Shown: positions 47,008-56,059 of the stretch, piece after piece
Position numbering within the stretch: position 1 is the first letter of the stretch
Layout of the letters: the number at the start of each line of letters is the position of its first letter
Origin: Caldimonas tepidiphila
GTDB taxonomy: Bacteria > Pseudomonadota > Gammaproteobacteria > Burkholderiales > Burkholderiaceae_C
Assembly: GCF_003569765.1 (NCBI RefSeq)
Contig: NZ_QXMG01000001.1
Span: forward strand, 265,084 to 329,083
Direction of reading: 5' to 3'
Length of the DNA: 64,000 nt
Notes under the pieces: model-generated
Seen by the model: only the letters and a program-made list of their open reading frames with translations
What the model was told of the DNA's origin: nothing
Databases searched by the model: none
Position numbers and translations under genes: made by a program

Positions 47008-47535
47008 TCAGGACGACAGCCGCAGTCCGCTGAAGAACGCCTCGACCGCCTCGGCCTGCGGCGCCTCCCCGGCGCTGACGATGCTGGCCTGGTAGACCCG
47101 CGTCGCGTGCACGAAGAAGGCCGATTCCTGGCGCACCGCGCGGCCGTCGGGCAGCCTGCCCTCCACGCTCAGCCGCTCGGCCCGGGCGTTCGGCGTCATG
47201 CCGGGCACCGCGGCGGGCACGCTGCGCCTCGCCTCGCCGCGCACGTTGGCGAGCGCCGCGCCGCGCAACTCCGCCAGGGCGGAGCCGACGCGCGCCGGCT
47301 CCTTCACATCGGCAAACGACACAGCATAGGTGCTGCCGCCGGCCGTGCAGGCGAGCATGGACATTTCCGTCTCGGCGCCGGCGAGCGCCAGCCGGCGGGC
47401 GTGGCTCACGGGCTTGCAGGGGAACATCGCCTCGAGCGTCGAGCCCTCGGGCCGCACCTGGCGCCAGTCGAGCGTCGGCGAGCACGCCGCGGTACCGAGC
47501 GCGGCGAGCGCCGCCATCCACATCCTTGCCTGCAT
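47008..47535 (-). CDS. Putative lipoprotein, unknown function
   Basis: This product of 175 residues has a lipobox (AALAALGTAACSP), so it is probably membrane-anchored in the periplasm. The mature part contains VRPEGSTLEAMFPCKPVSHA and later AESAFFVHATRVYQASI-like strands, with two further cysteines (FPCKP, LACTAG). I recognise no named family. It is divergent from the CoA-transferase gene with only 35 bp between starts, and lies upstream of manX. Its C-terminal EAVEAFFSGLRLSS resembles the ends of small proteins measuring enzyme-linked peptides, but nothing firmer can be said. Confidence 0.7.
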   Translation of the reverse strand: MQARMWMAALAALGTAACSPTLDWRQVRPEGSTLEAMFPCKPVSHARRLALAGAETEMSMLACTAGGSTYAVSFADVKEPARVGSALAELRGAALANVRGEARRSVPAAVPGMTPNARAERLSVEGRLPDGRAVRQESAFFVHATRVYQASIVSAGEAPQAEAVEAFFSGLRLSS

Positions 47536-47570
47536 CGCGCGATTATCCGGCGCGCGCCGACAATCGCGGC

Positions 47571-48839
47571 ATGACCGCCTCCGCTCCCCCCTGCCCCGAG
47601 GCCGCGCCGCCGCTCGCCGGCGTGCGCGTGCTCGACCTGTCGCGCGTGCTCGCCGGCCCCTGGTGCACGCAGATCCTCGCCGACCTCGGCGCCGACGTGA
47701 TCAAGGTCGAGCGTCCGGCCCGCGACGGCGGGCGCGGCGGCGACGACACGCGCGGCTGGGGTCCGCCCTACCTGAAGGACCGCGAGGGCCGCGACACCGG
47801 CGAGTCGGCCTACTTCCTGAGCTGCAACCGCAACAAGCGCTCGATCACGGTGGACCTGGCCCACCCCGAGGGCGCCGCGCTGCTGCGCGAGCTCGCCGCG
47901 CGCAGCGACGTGCTGGTCGAGAACTTCAAGGTCGGCAACCTCGCGAAGTACGGGCTGGACGCCGCGAGCCTCGCCGAAGTCAACCCCGGCCTCGTCTACT
48001 GCTCGATCACCGGCTTCGGCCAGGACGGGCCGATGGCGGAGCTCGCCGGCTACGACCTGATGGTGCAGGGGCTCGGCGGCTTGATGAGCATCACCGGCGA
48101 GCCCGACGGCCGGCCCGGCGGCGGACCGCAGAAGGTCGGCGTCGCGGTGGTGGACCTGATGACGGGGCTGTACGCGACGGTCGCGATCCAGGCCGCGCTC
48201 GCGGCACGCGCGCGCACCGGGCGCGGCCAGCACGTCGACGCGGCGCTCTTCGACACGCAGCTCGCGATGCTCGCCAACCTCGGCTCGAGCGCGCTGCTGT
48301 CGGGCGCCGCGCCGCGGCGCGTCGGCAACGCGCACCCGAGCATCGCGCCCTACCAGAGCTTCTCCACCGCCGACGGCCACATGCTGGTCGCGGTCGGCAA
48401 CGACGCCCAGTTCGCGCGCTACTGCGCCGCGCTCGGCCACGCGGAGTGGTCGGCGGACGCGCGCTTCGAGACCAACGACGCGCGCGTGCGCCACCGCGAC
48501 GAGCTCGTCGCGCTGCTCGCGCCGGCGATGCTCGGGCGCACCACCGCCGAATGGATCGCCGCGCTCGACGCGCTGAAGGTGCCGTGCGGGCCGATCAACG
48601 ACGTCGCGCAGGCGCTCGCGCTGCCGCAGACCGCGGCACGCGGCATGGTGCGCGAGCTGCCGCACCCGTTGTCGGACGCGCTGCGCGTGGTCGGCAGCCC
48701 GATCCGGCTGTCGCAAACGCCGGTGCAGTACCGGCGCCCGCCGCCGCTGCTCGGCGAGCACACCGGCGAGGTGCTGCAACAATGGCTGGGCCTGGACGCC
48801 GGGCGGCTCGACGAACTCAAGCGCAAGGGAGTGATCTGA
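47571..48839 (+). CDS. CaiB/BaiF family (class III) CoA-transferase
   Basis: This enzyme of 422 residues moves CoA between carboxylic acids. Family blocks are GVRVLDLSRVLAGPWCTQIL, ADLGADVIKVERPARD, NKRSITVDLAHPEG, VLVENFKVGNLAKYGLD, and GYDLMVQGLGGLMSITGEPD, which holds the catalytic Asp. The C-terminal part (LKVPCGPINDVAQAL) is typical. The substrate cannot be told. The next gene, an alpha/beta hydrolase, starts one base after its stop, so the two are cotranscribed and may act on the same acid or ester. Confidence 0.92.
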   Translation: MTASAPPCPEAAPPLAGVRVLDLSRVLAGPWCTQILADLGADVIKVERPARDGGRGGDDTRGWGPPYLKDREGRDTGESAYFLSCNRNKRSITVDLAHPEGAALLRELAARSDVLVENFKVGNLAKYGLDAASLAEVNPGLVYCSITGFGQDGPMAELAGYDLMVQGLGGLMSITGEPDGRPGGGPQKVGVAVVDLMTGLYATVAIQAALAARARTGRGQHVDAALFDTQLAMLANLGSSALLSGAAPRRVGNAHPSIAPYQSFSTADGHMLVAVGNDAQFARYCAALGHAEWSADARFETNDARVRHRDELVALLAPAMLGRTTAEWIAALDALKVPCGPINDVAQALALPQTAARGMVRELPHPLSDALRVVGSPIRLSQTPVQYRRPPPLLGEHTGEVLQQWLGLDAGRLDELKRKGVI

Positions 48840-48840
48840 G

Positions 48841-49542
48841 ATGGCCGATTTCGTGCTCGTGCATGGCGCCTGGCATGGCGCCTGGTGCTGGAAGCGGGTG
48901 CTGCCGGGGCTGTGGGCCGCCGGCCACCGCGCCTGGGCGGTGACGCTCACCGGGGTGGGCGAGCGCGCGCACCTGCTGTCGCCGGCGATCACGCTGGAGA
49001 CGCACGTGCAGGACGTCGCGGCGGTGATCGAGGCCGAGGAGCTCGAGCGCGTCGTGCTCGTCGGCCACAGCTACGGCGGCATGGTCGTCACCGGCGTCGC
49101 CGACCGGCTCGCGCCGCGCATCGCGCACCTGGTCTACCTCGATGCGGTGATCCCCGAGCCGGGGCAGAGCTGGTCGAGCGGCCACACGCCCGAGACGCAG
49201 GCCGCGCGGCGCGCGGCGATCGCGGCCACCGGCACGCTGGCGCCGGCGGACCCGGCGCTGTTCGGCCTCGCCGGCGCCGACGCCGACTGGGTGGCGCGCC
49301 GCCAGACGCCGCAGCCCGGCGGCGTCTACGACGCGCCGCTGCACTTCGACGCGGCGCGCGTCGCGGCGCTGCCGCGCACCTTCGTCGACTGCACCGCGCC
49401 GGCGCTGCCGACCATCCACGCCTCGCGGCGCCGCGTGCGAGCCGAGCCCGGCTGGCGGCTCGTCGAGATCGCCACCGGTCACGACGCGATGATCAGCGCG
49501 CCAGAAGAAACGCTGCGCGCGCTGCTCGCGGCAGCGCACTGA
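48841..49542 (+). CDS. Alpha/beta hydrolase (small esterase type)
   Basis: This hydrolase of 233 residues has the oxyanion segment FVLVHGAWHGAWCWKRVL at the N-terminus, nucleophile Ser in VLVGHSYGGMVVTG, and a catalytic His in IATGHDAMISAPE. The layout matches small plant-methylesterase-like or EstC-like hydrolases often beside CoA genes. No signal peptide is present. The start lies one base after the CoA-transferase stop. Substrate unknown. Confidence 0.87.
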   Translation: MADFVLVHGAWHGAWCWKRVLPGLWAAGHRAWAVTLTGVGERAHLLSPAITLETHVQDVAAVIEAEELERVVLVGHSYGGMVVTGVADRLAPRIAHLVYLDAVIPEPGQSWSSGHTPETQAARRAAIAATGTLAPADPALFGLAGADADWVARRQTPQPGGVYDAPLHFDAARVAALPRTFVDCTAPALPTIHASRRRVRAEPGWRLVEIATGHDAMISAPEETLRALLAAAH

Positions 49543-49572
49543 GCCGGTTCACGACGGCACGGCGCCGCCGGC

Positions 49573-51474
49573 TCACAGCCCGTAGCGCCAGCTCAGCAGC
49601 GCGGTGAGGATTCCCCACATCAGCAGGAACAGCGGCGTGCCGACGCGCACGAAGTCGCCGAAGCGGTAGCCCGCCGCGTTCATCACCAGCAGGTTGGTCT
49701 GGTAGCCCATCGGCGTGAGGTAGCAGAGGTTGCAGCCGAACAGCACCGCGAGCACGTAGGGCTCGGGCGGCACGCCGAGCGCGCGCGCCATCTCGATGCC
49801 CAGCGGCGTGCCGATCGCCGCCGCGGCGTTGTTCGACACGAAGTTGGTCAGCAGCCCCATCAGGCCCATCAGCAGCGCCAGCACCCAGTGCGGCGCCAGC
49901 CCGCCCGACAGCGCGACGAGCTGCTGGGCGAGGTAGGCGGTGGCCCCGGTCACCGACAGCGCCTGGCCGAGCGCGAGGCTCGAGGCCACCAGCAGGATCA
50001 CCTTGGCCGACAGCGCCGCGCCGACGTCGCTCCAGGTCAGGCCGCGCGTCATCAGCAGCAGCAACACGCCGGCGAGCGCCGCGACCTCGATCGGCAGCAG
50101 CTTGGTGCCGGCGAGCACCACGACGCAGGCCATCGTCAGCAGCGCGAGCCAGGCCTTGTCCTGGCGCGGCAGCACGTAGCGCGCGTCGAGCAGCAGGCCG
50201 AGCCCGTCGCGCTGCGCGTCCTGCACCGCGGTGCCGGCGCCCTGCACCAGCAGCACGTCGCCGGGCTCGAGCCGGCGGTCGAACAGGTCCTCGCGCAGCC
50301 AGGCCGAGGCGGTGCGCGCGGGCCGCAGGCCGACTGCGGCGAGGTGGTAGTGCTCGACGAGGCGGTGCTGCCGCACGGTGCGGCCGGTAAGGGGCGACTG
50401 CGGCGTGACGACGAGCTGCGCGATGACCGCCTTGGCCGCCGGCGTGCCGGCGGACGTCGCCTCGGCGTCCTCCGCCTCGCTCTCGACCACGGCCTTCACG
50501 TCCTCCTCCTGCTCGGGGCGCAGCCCGTGCAGTCGCGCCTTCAGCAGCGTCTCGAACTCCTTCAGGTTCTCGATCGTGTCCTGCAGCAGCAGCCGGTCGC
50601 CCGCGTGCAGCCGCATCGTCGGTAGGCGCGTGCGGTCGCGCCCCTTCGCATCGCGCACCGCCACGATGCGCATGCGCCCCTCGGTGGCCTCCATCGCCTC
50701 GCGCAGCTGCCGCCCCTCGAGCCAGTCCTGCGGCTCGATCTGCAGCTCCGCGTCGAACACGTCCTGCGCATAGTCGTCGTCCCGTGCCGGGACCGAGCGC
50801 AGCAGGCGCGGCGCCACCAACCAGAGGTAGAGCAGCGCCGGCACCGCCGCCATCGCCACGATCGGGTAGAAGCTGAAGAGGGTCAGCCTCGGGCCGCCCA
50901 GATCCGAGGACATCGTCGCGACGATCAGGTTGGTCGAGGTGCCGATCGTCGTCGCCATGCCGCCGATCAGCACCGCGTAGTTCATCGGCATCAGCGCCAT
51001 GGCCGGCGGTGCCTTCGCGCGGCGCAGCGCGGCGATCAGCAGCGGGATCAGCAGCACCACCACCGGCGTGTCGTTGATGAAGCCGCTGGTCGCCATCGCC
51101 CCTGCCAGCACCAGCAGCAGCGTCATGCCCGGCCGCTGCGTCAGCAGGCCCGACAGGCGCCGCGCCAGCGGCTCGAGCGCGCCGGTGACGACCAGCGCAT
51201 GGCCGAGCACCATCAGCGAGCAGATCGCCACCAGCGCCGGGTGGCCGAAGCCCTCGAAGAAGGTCGCGGGCTTCAGCGGCCCACGTGGCGTCTGGAGCGG
51301 GAAGGCCAGGAACAGCAGCGGCAGCCCGACCAGGATGCCGAGGCAGACCGACGCGATCGGCAGCCGATCCCACACGAAGAGCACGAGCACGACCGCGGTG
51401 AAGACCAGCACCAGCACGCCATGCGCGCCGAGCCCGGGAATTGCCAGTGTCGCGAGCCAGGACCCCGCATCCAT
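49573..51474 (-). CDS. SLC13-family permease with central TrkA-C domains
   Basis: This membrane transporter of 633 residues belongs to the divalent anion:sodium symporter group. The N-terminal half shows FEGFGHPALVAICSLMVLGH and SGFINDTPVVVLLIPLLIAA. The central hydrophilic part (about residues 215-400) has two RCK/TrkA-C-like units (LEGRQLREAMEATEGRMRIV; GRTVRQHRLVEHYHLAAVGL). The C-terminal half shows NFVSNNAAAAIGTPLGIEMA. The ATG at 51474 follows GGAGG; upstream sequence in frame is not protein-like. Substrates in the family include sulfate and dicarboxylates. Its upstream neighbour is the acyltransferase gene on the same strand. Confidence 0.88.
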   Translation of the reverse strand: MDAGSWLATLAIPGLGAHGVLVLVFTAVVLVLFVWDRLPIASVCLGILVGLPLLFLAFPLQTPRGPLKPATFFEGFGHPALVAICSLMVLGHALVVTGALEPLARRLSGLLTQRPGMTLLLVLAGAMATSGFINDTPVVVLLIPLLIAALRRAKAPPAMALMPMNYAVLIGGMATTIGTSTNLIVATMSSDLGGPRLTLFSFYPIVAMAAVPALLYLWLVAPRLLRSVPARDDDYAQDVFDAELQIEPQDWLEGRQLREAMEATEGRMRIVAVRDAKGRDRTRLPTMRLHAGDRLLLQDTIENLKEFETLLKARLHGLRPEQEEDVKAVVESEAEDAEATSAGTPAAKAVIAQLVVTPQSPLTGRTVRQHRLVEHYHLAAVGLRPARTASAWLREDLFDRRLEPGDVLLVQGAGTAVQDAQRDGLGLLLDARYVLPRQDKAWLALLTMACVVVLAGTKLLPIEVAALAGVLLLLMTRGLTWSDVGAALSAKVILLVASSLALGQALSVTGATAYLAQQLVALSGGLAPHWVLALLMGLMGLLTNFVSNNAAAAIGTPLGIEMARALGVPPEPYVLAVLFGCNLCYLTPMGYQTNLLVMNAAGYRFGDFVRVGTPLFLLMWGILTALLSWRYGL

Positions 51475-51541
51475 TTCGTCCCTCCTCCAGGTGTTGCCCG
51501 AGGAGAGCAGCCGGCGTGCCGGCTCCGGCCAGGCGGGCCTG

Positions 51542-52687
51542 CTACGGCAAGGCCTGCCACAGGCCGGCGAGCGCCAGCCCGAGCAGGAGCAGCAGCGACT
51601 GCCGCCGGGTGCGCCCCGCGGCCGGGCCGCCGCGCGCGAGCCAGGCGGCGGCCGGCTGCTCGACATGGCGCTGCACCAGCGCGGCCAGCGCGAGGCTCGC
51701 GAGCCAGGTCAGCACGAGCGCGGCGGCGTTGAGCGCCGCGTCGTCCGGTGCGACGCGCTGCACGAGCGCCGCCACGAGCAGCATCACCGGGAAATGCACG
51801 AGGAAGGTGGCGTAGGAAGTACGCGCCAAAAGGCCGACGAGGCGATCGGCTGCCGCCGGCCAGCGCGGCAGGGGCCGGCGCGTCAGCCCCCACACCAGCA
51901 GCGCGGTGCCGAGCGCGAGCGCGAGGCGCACGCGGAAGTCCGCCGCGAGCGCGCCGAGCGCCAGCAGCACGATCGCCACCGCGGCGCCGCGGGCGGCGGC
52001 CGGCCCCGCGAGCCAGGCCGCGGCGATGCCGAGCGCGTAGGAGCCGAAGAAGTACGGCCCCCAGGCGTCCCAGCCGGGGTCGCGGTTGAAGTGCCACATC
52101 GACGCGCCGGCCAGCAGCACGACCATCATCGGCAGCAAGGTTTGCGCCCTCATGCCGAGCCGGGGGGCGAGCCCGCGCGCCAGCCATGCCAGGCCCGCGA
52201 GCAGCGCGAACAGCTGGAGGTCGATCGCGACGTACCAGACGCCGGCCGACAGCGAGTCGATGCCGAGCACGGTGTGCAGCAGCAGCAGGTGGGCGAGCAA
52301 CTCTCCGCTCGCCGGCGACTGCGGTATCACCTCGTGATCCATCGAGAGCCGCGCGAGCGTGGCGGCGGCCACCGCCAGCGCGAGCGCCACCCAGTAGGCG
52401 GGCATCAGCCGGGCGGCACGCCGCCCGAGTTGCCGCAGGGGATGCAGCGGCGCGGGCCGGGCATCGGGGGCGAGCGACTTCGCCGCCAGGAAGCCGGCGA
52501 GCACGAGGAACACCTGCACGGCGAGCCGGCCGTGTTGCGCGAGCGCCTCGAACAGCGCCGGGGCGAGCGCCTGCGCCGCACCCGACATCGGGCCGTAGTA
52601 CGCGAGGTGGTGCCAGACGATCAGCTGCGCCGCGAGCGCGCGCAGCAATTCCAGCTCCGCCAAGCGGCGGCGGTCGGACTCGGACAA
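51542..52687 (-). CDS. Acyltransferase family 3 membrane protein (OafA/YrhL-like)
   Basis: This integral membrane acyltransferase of 381 residues probably O-acetylates a sugar or glycan at the inner membrane. The N-terminal ELLRALAAQLIVWHHLAYYG contains the catalytic His. About ten hydrophobic segments follow; FVLAGFLAAKSL (after AVQV) and ATFLVHFPVMLLVAAL are typical. No ATG fits the N-terminus; TTG at 52687 was chosen, without a good ribosome site. The start is only 25 bp downstream of the tRNA-Gly 3' end on the same strand, so it may be transcribed from the tRNA promoter. No glycan genes are nearby. Confidence 0.8.
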   Translation of the reverse strand: MSESDRRRLAELELLRALAAQLIVWHHLAYYGPMSGAAQALAPALFEALAQHGRLAVQVFLVLAGFLAAKSLAPDARPAPLHPLRQLGRRAARLMPAYWVALALAVAAATLARLSMDHEVIPQSPASGELLAHLLLLHTVLGIDSLSAGVWYVAIDLQLFALLAGLAWLARGLAPRLGMRAQTLLPMMVVLLAGASMWHFNRDPGWDAWGPYFFGSYALGIAAAWLAGPAAARGAAVAIVLLALGALAADFRVRLALALGTALLVWGLTRRPLPRWPAAADRLVGLLARTSYATFLVHFPVMLLVAALVQRVAPDDAALNAAALVLTWLASLALAALVQRHVEQPAAAWLARGGPAAGRTRRQSLLLLLGLALAGLWQALP

Positions 52688-52712
52688 TTTCAGGAAATGG
52701 TGAGAAAAACGA

Positions 52713-52788
52713 TGGAGCGGGAGACGAGTCTCGAACTCGCGACCTCAACCTTGGCAAGGTTGCGCTCTACCAACTGAGCTACTCCCGC
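52713..52788 (-). tRNA. tRNA-Gly (GCC anticodon)
   Basis: Read on the minus strand this 76-nt cloverleaf has acceptor arms GCGGGAG and CTCCCGC, an encoded CCA, D arm GTAGCTCAGTTGGTAGAGC, anticodon loop TTGCCAA with anticodon GCC, and T arm GAGTTCGAGACTC. All stems pair. A T-run follows its 3' end (CGTTTTTCTC). Confidence 0.97.
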
Positions 52789-52824
52789 ATCGTCTTCAGC
52801 CTTGCGCTGAAGGAAGAATTGAAT

Positions 52825-52852
52825 TCTATAACGGAAAAAGCGGGCTTGTCAC
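52825..52852 (-). promoter_or_regulatory. Sigma70-like promoter of tRNA-Gly
   Basis: On the minus strand GTGACA (complement of 52847-52852) and TATAGA (complement of 52825-52830) are separated by 16 bp, ending about 36 bp before the tRNA 5' end. Strong AT-rich context for this genome. Confidence 0.65.
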
Positions 52853-52871
52853 CCCCTCTGGGGAATTTTTT

Positions 52872-53831
52872 TCAAGGGACCGTGCGACCGCGCCGGGAGG
52901 CCGTCGGGCCCGCGGCCGCGGCGGGACCCTCCAGCGGGGCGGTGCGCGTCGGCGTGGGGGTCGCGGGGGCCGGCCGTGGCCGCCCCTTCAGCGAGCCGTG
53001 GCGGTGCGCGTAGACCCAGGTGAACTCGGCGCCGAGCAGGAAGATCTGCGCCGAGTAGTAGACCCAGACCAGCACCACGATCAGCGACGCGGCGGCACCG
53101 AAGCCCGAGGCGATGCCGCTGTGGCCGATGTACTGGCCGATCAGGAACTTGCCGACCGCGAACAGCAGCGAAGTCACGGCCGCGCCGATCCAGACGTCGT
53201 GCCAGGCGATCTTCACCCTCGGCATCATCTTGTAGATCATCGCGAACAGCACGGTGATGAGGCCGTAGCTGACGAGCAGGTTCAGCACGCTCGCAAGCAC
53301 CTGCCAGCCGCCGAGCCGCTCGCCCCACCAGCGGCCGAGCGCCGCGAGCGCGGCGCTGGCGACCAGCGACACGATCAGCAGGAAGCCGATGCCGAGGATC
53401 ATGCCGAAGGACAGCAGCCTTGCGCGCACCAGGCCCCAGAGGCCGCCGGTCTTGTCGCGCGCCGGCGCGCGCCAGATCCGGTCGAGCGCGTCCTGCAACT
53501 CGGCGAACACCGTGGTGGCGCCCACCAGCAGCACGACGATGCTGACGGCGGTCGCGAGCACGCCGGTGCCGGTGCGGCGAAAGCTTTCCAGCAATCCCTG
53601 CAGCGCGATCGCGCCCTCCTTGCCCATCAGGCCGGAGAGCTGCTCGAAGATCTCGCCGCGCGCCGCCTCCTCGCCGAACACCAGCCCGGCCACCGCGATC
53701 ACGATCAGCAGCAGCGGCGCGATGGAGAACACCGTGTAGTAGGCCAGCGCCGCGCCCATGCTCGGCGCGTAGTCCTCGCTCCATGAGCCGACGGCTTCCT
53801 TGGCGAGACTCCAGATCTCGTTGAGCTGCAT
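52872..53831 (-). CDS. YihY/BrkB family membrane protein
   Basis: This inner-membrane protein of 319 residues has about six hydrophobic segments. Family marks are MGAALAYYTVFSIAPLLLIV, IFEQLSGLMGKEGA, LQDALDRIWRAP and IWIGAAVTSLLF-like and GFGAAASLIVVLVWVYYSAQ. It was once called ribonuclease BN, wrongly; the function is unknown. The ATG at 53831 begins MQLNEIW; a TTG at 53846 is in frame. The Pro/Arg-rich tail after about residue 280 is not conserved. It lies downstream of an alpha/beta hydrolase gene (27 bp). Confidence 0.87.
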   Translation of the reverse strand: MQLNEIWSLAKEAVGSWSEDYAPSMGAALAYYTVFSIAPLLLIVIAVAGLVFGEEAARGEIFEQLSGLMGKEGAIALQGLLESFRRTGTGVLATAVSIVVLLVGATTVFAELQDALDRIWRAPARDKTGGLWGLVRARLLSFGMILGIGFLLIVSLVASAALAALGRWWGERLGGWQVLASVLNLLVSYGLITVLFAMIYKMMPRVKIAWHDVWIGAAVTSLLFAVGKFLIGQYIGHSGIASGFGAAASLIVVLVWVYYSAQIFLLGAEFTWVYAHRHGSLKGRPRPAPATPTPTRTAPLEGPAAAAGPTASRRGRTVP

Positions 53832-53858
53832 GCCACGCTCGAGCAAACCGGATGCCGC

Positions 53859-54905
53859 TCAGGCCAGGGCGGCTCGTGCCGCGCCTGCGCCGCGCGGTGC
53901 CGACGCGCGATGCACTGCCGGCACCGAGCTGCCGGCCATCTCCATCGCGGCATCGACCGCCGCGAGCACCGCGGCGGGGGCGACGTGGTGCACCATGTGG
54001 CCGGCGCCGTGCACCTGCACCAGGCGGCTGTCGGGCAGGCGCCGGTGCAGCCGCAGCGTCTGCCAGCCCGGGCTGACCTCGCGGTCGCCGTCGCCGCTCA
54101 GCAGCACCGCCGGCACCGCGAGACCGCGGTAGCCGCTCGATAGCGCTGCCGCGCCCGCGACCATCAGCGCGCGCTCGGCGGCGGTCGCCTGCAGCTGCGA
54201 GGGACGCAGCGCCATCCAGACCGGAAAGCGCCGGCGGAAGGCCTCGGGCACGGGCGACGGCGCGAACAGGTGCCGCACCATCAGCGGCCACATCAGCCGC
54301 CCGAGCAGCGGCGAGACCGTGTGGCGCATCAGCGTGCCGAGCAGCGGCAGCGCGGGCGCCGAGAAGAAGGGCAGCTCCAGCCGCGGCGTCGGGAAGTAGT
54401 AGCCCGAGGCCAGCACCAGCGCGCGCAACGACTGCGGGTGGCGCAGGCCCATCGCGATCGCCACTTGCGTGCCGGCCGAATGCCCCAGCACCACCGGGTC
54501 GAGGATGCCGAGCGCGCCGAGCGCCGCGTGCAGCAGCTCGGCCTGCGCCTGTGCCGTCCAGACCGTCCCGCGCGGTCGCTCGCTGTAGCCGTAGCCCGGG
54601 CGGTCGAAGGCGATCACGCGGTAGCGCGGCCGCGCCAGCGCGACGAGACCGCTGATGTCGAACTCCTCGGCGAGCGTGCCGTTGCCGTGCAGCAGCACCA
54701 GCGGCGGGCCCTCGCCGCCGAAGTCGCGGTAGTGCAGGCGCACGCCCCGCACCGTGACGAAGCGGCCGAGCGGCGGGAAGTCGCGCTCGGCCTGCCGCGA
54801 GCGCCGGTGCACCGCGAGGCCGCACAGCGCGAGCACGGCCGCGGCGGCAAGCAGCATCGAGGGCCGCCGGGAGGGCGGGCGGAAGCGTCGGTCGACGAGG
54901 TTCAT
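53859..54905 (-). CDS. Membrane-anchored alpha/beta hydrolase
   Basis: This hydrolase of 348 residues has an N-terminal membrane anchor (MLLAAAAVLALCGLAVHRR). The fold is clear: LVLLHGNGTLAEEFD (oxyanion), VIAFDRPGYGYSERPRG, nucleophile Ser in VVLGHSAGTQVAIAMG, acid VLLSGDGDREVS and catalytic His in VHGAGHMVHHVA. The start ATG 54905 was chosen because it precedes a basic stretch and the anchor. It is divergent from the M28 peptidase gene and upstream of the YihY gene. The substrate is unknown; the C-terminus is Ala/Arg-rich. Confidence 0.85.
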   Translation of the reverse strand: MNLVDRRFRPPSRRPSMLLAAAAVLALCGLAVHRRSRQAERDFPPLGRFVTVRGVRLHYRDFGGEGPPLVLLHGNGTLAEEFDISGLVALARPRYRVIAFDRPGYGYSERPRGTVWTAQAQAELLHAALGALGILDPVVLGHSAGTQVAIAMGLRHPQSLRALVLASGYYFPTPRLELPFFSAPALPLLGTLMRHTVSPLLGRLMWPLMVRHLFAPSPVPEAFRRRFPVWMALRPSQLQATAAERALMVAGAAALSSGYRGLAVPAVLLSGDGDREVSPGWQTLRLHRRLPDSRLVQVHGAGHMVHHVAPAAVLAAVDAAMEMAGSSVPAVHRASAPRGAGAARAALA

Positions 54906-55008
54906 GCGGGAGCTCCAGGGAGTGGACGGCCCTGCCCACGCAGCAAGCCCGGATCCCGCCGCAACGTCGCCCGGGCCGGCGCGGCATGCCGCTTGCCGCG
55001 CCGGCCTC

Positions 55009-56016
55009 ATGAAGACGAAGACGCGCGGCCTGCTGGGACTCGGACTGCTCGGCATGCTGGCCTGTGCGGCGCTCGCCGCCTGCGGGCCGCGCGGCGCCGC
55101 GAAGGAGCCCGCGGCTTCGTCCCCGGCCCCCGCGCCGCCCGCCGGGGCGGCGGAGGCTCCCTCGCCCGAGCGGCTGCAGGCGCATGTGCGGGCGCTGAGC
55201 GAGCGCTTCGTGCCGCGCGACCACCGACATCCCGAGCAGCTCGACCGCGCCGCCGCCTACATCCGCGCCGAGTTCGAGCGCAGCGGCCTGCGCACCGAGG
55301 AGCAGGTCTTCGAAGCGGGCGGGCGCCGCTACCGCAACGTGATCGCGAGCCTCGGCCCCGCGCAGGGCGAGCGCGTGATCGTCGGCGCGCACTACGACGC
55401 CGCGGGCGAGTTGCCGGGCGCCGACGACAACGCGAGCGGCGTCGCCGGGCTGCTGGAGCTCGCCGCCCTGCTGCGCGACGCAGCGCCGGCGCGGCGCGTC
55501 GAGCTGATCGCCTACTCGCTGGAGGAGGCGCCCTGGTTCGCCACCGACGGCATGGGCAGCGCGGTGCATGCGCAGTCGCTGCGCCGGCAGGGCGTGGCGG
55601 TGACGGCGATGCTGTCGCTGGAGATGATCGGCTACTTCAGCGATGCCCCGGGCAGCCAGCAATATCCGCTGCCGCAGATGCACGCGCTCTACCCCCCGCG
55701 AGGCGACTTCATCGGCGTCGTCGGCCGCGAGGCGGAAGCGGGGCTGGTGCGGCGCATCGAGGCGGCGATGCGCGCGGCCTCGCCGCTGCCGGTGCACTCG
55801 ATCGCCGCGCCGGCGGCGGTGCCCGGCATCGGCCTGTCCGACCACTCGAGCTACTGGAGAAGCGGCTACCCGGCGGTGATGGTCACCGACACCGCCTTCT
55901 ACCGCAACCCGAACTACCACACCGCCGGCGACACCGCCGACACGCTCGACTACCGGCGCATGGCCGAGGTGGTGCGCGGCGTCGGGGCGGCGGTGCGCGA
56001 GCTGGCCGCGCGATAG
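55009..56016 (+). CDS. M28-family zinc peptidase lipoprotein
   Basis: This exported aminopeptidase-like protein has 335 residues. A lipobox is seen (LACAALAACGPR). The zinc site residues are in VIVGAHYDAAGE (His, Asp), ADDNASGVAGLLELA (Asp), YSLEEAPWF (catalytic Glu pair), and the C-terminal NPNYHTAGDTADTLDY (His). The domain starts after a Pro/Ala linker at about residue 45. The ATG at 55009 begins a normal lipoprotein signal. The gene is divergent from the hydrolase gene (103 bp) and converges with the PH-domain gene. Confidence 0.9.
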   Translation: MKTKTRGLLGLGLLGMLACAALAACGPRGAAKEPAASSPAPAPPAGAAEAPSPERLQAHVRALSERFVPRDHRHPEQLDRAAAYIRAEFERSGLRTEEQVFEAGGRRYRNVIASLGPAQGERVIVGAHYDAAGELPGADDNASGVAGLLELAALLRDAAPARRVELIAYSLEEAPWFATDGMGSAVHAQSLRRQGVAVTAMLSLEMIGYFSDAPGSQQYPLPQMHALYPPRGDFIGVVGREAEAGLVRRIEAAMRAASPLPVHSIAAPAAVPGIGLSDHSSYWRSGYPAVMVTDTAFYRNPNYHTAGDTADTLDYRRMAEVVRGVGAAVRELAAR

Positions 56017-56059
56017 GCCCTGCCGCAGGCGGCAGCGCCACGAGGCCGGCGCACGCGCC

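Noticed and set aside
52853..52874. Hairpin CCCC-TCT-GGGG followed by seven T on the plus strand
   Set aside because: It points in the plus direction where no gene is transcribed, and overlaps the tRNA-Gly promoter side; probably chance or a barrier only.
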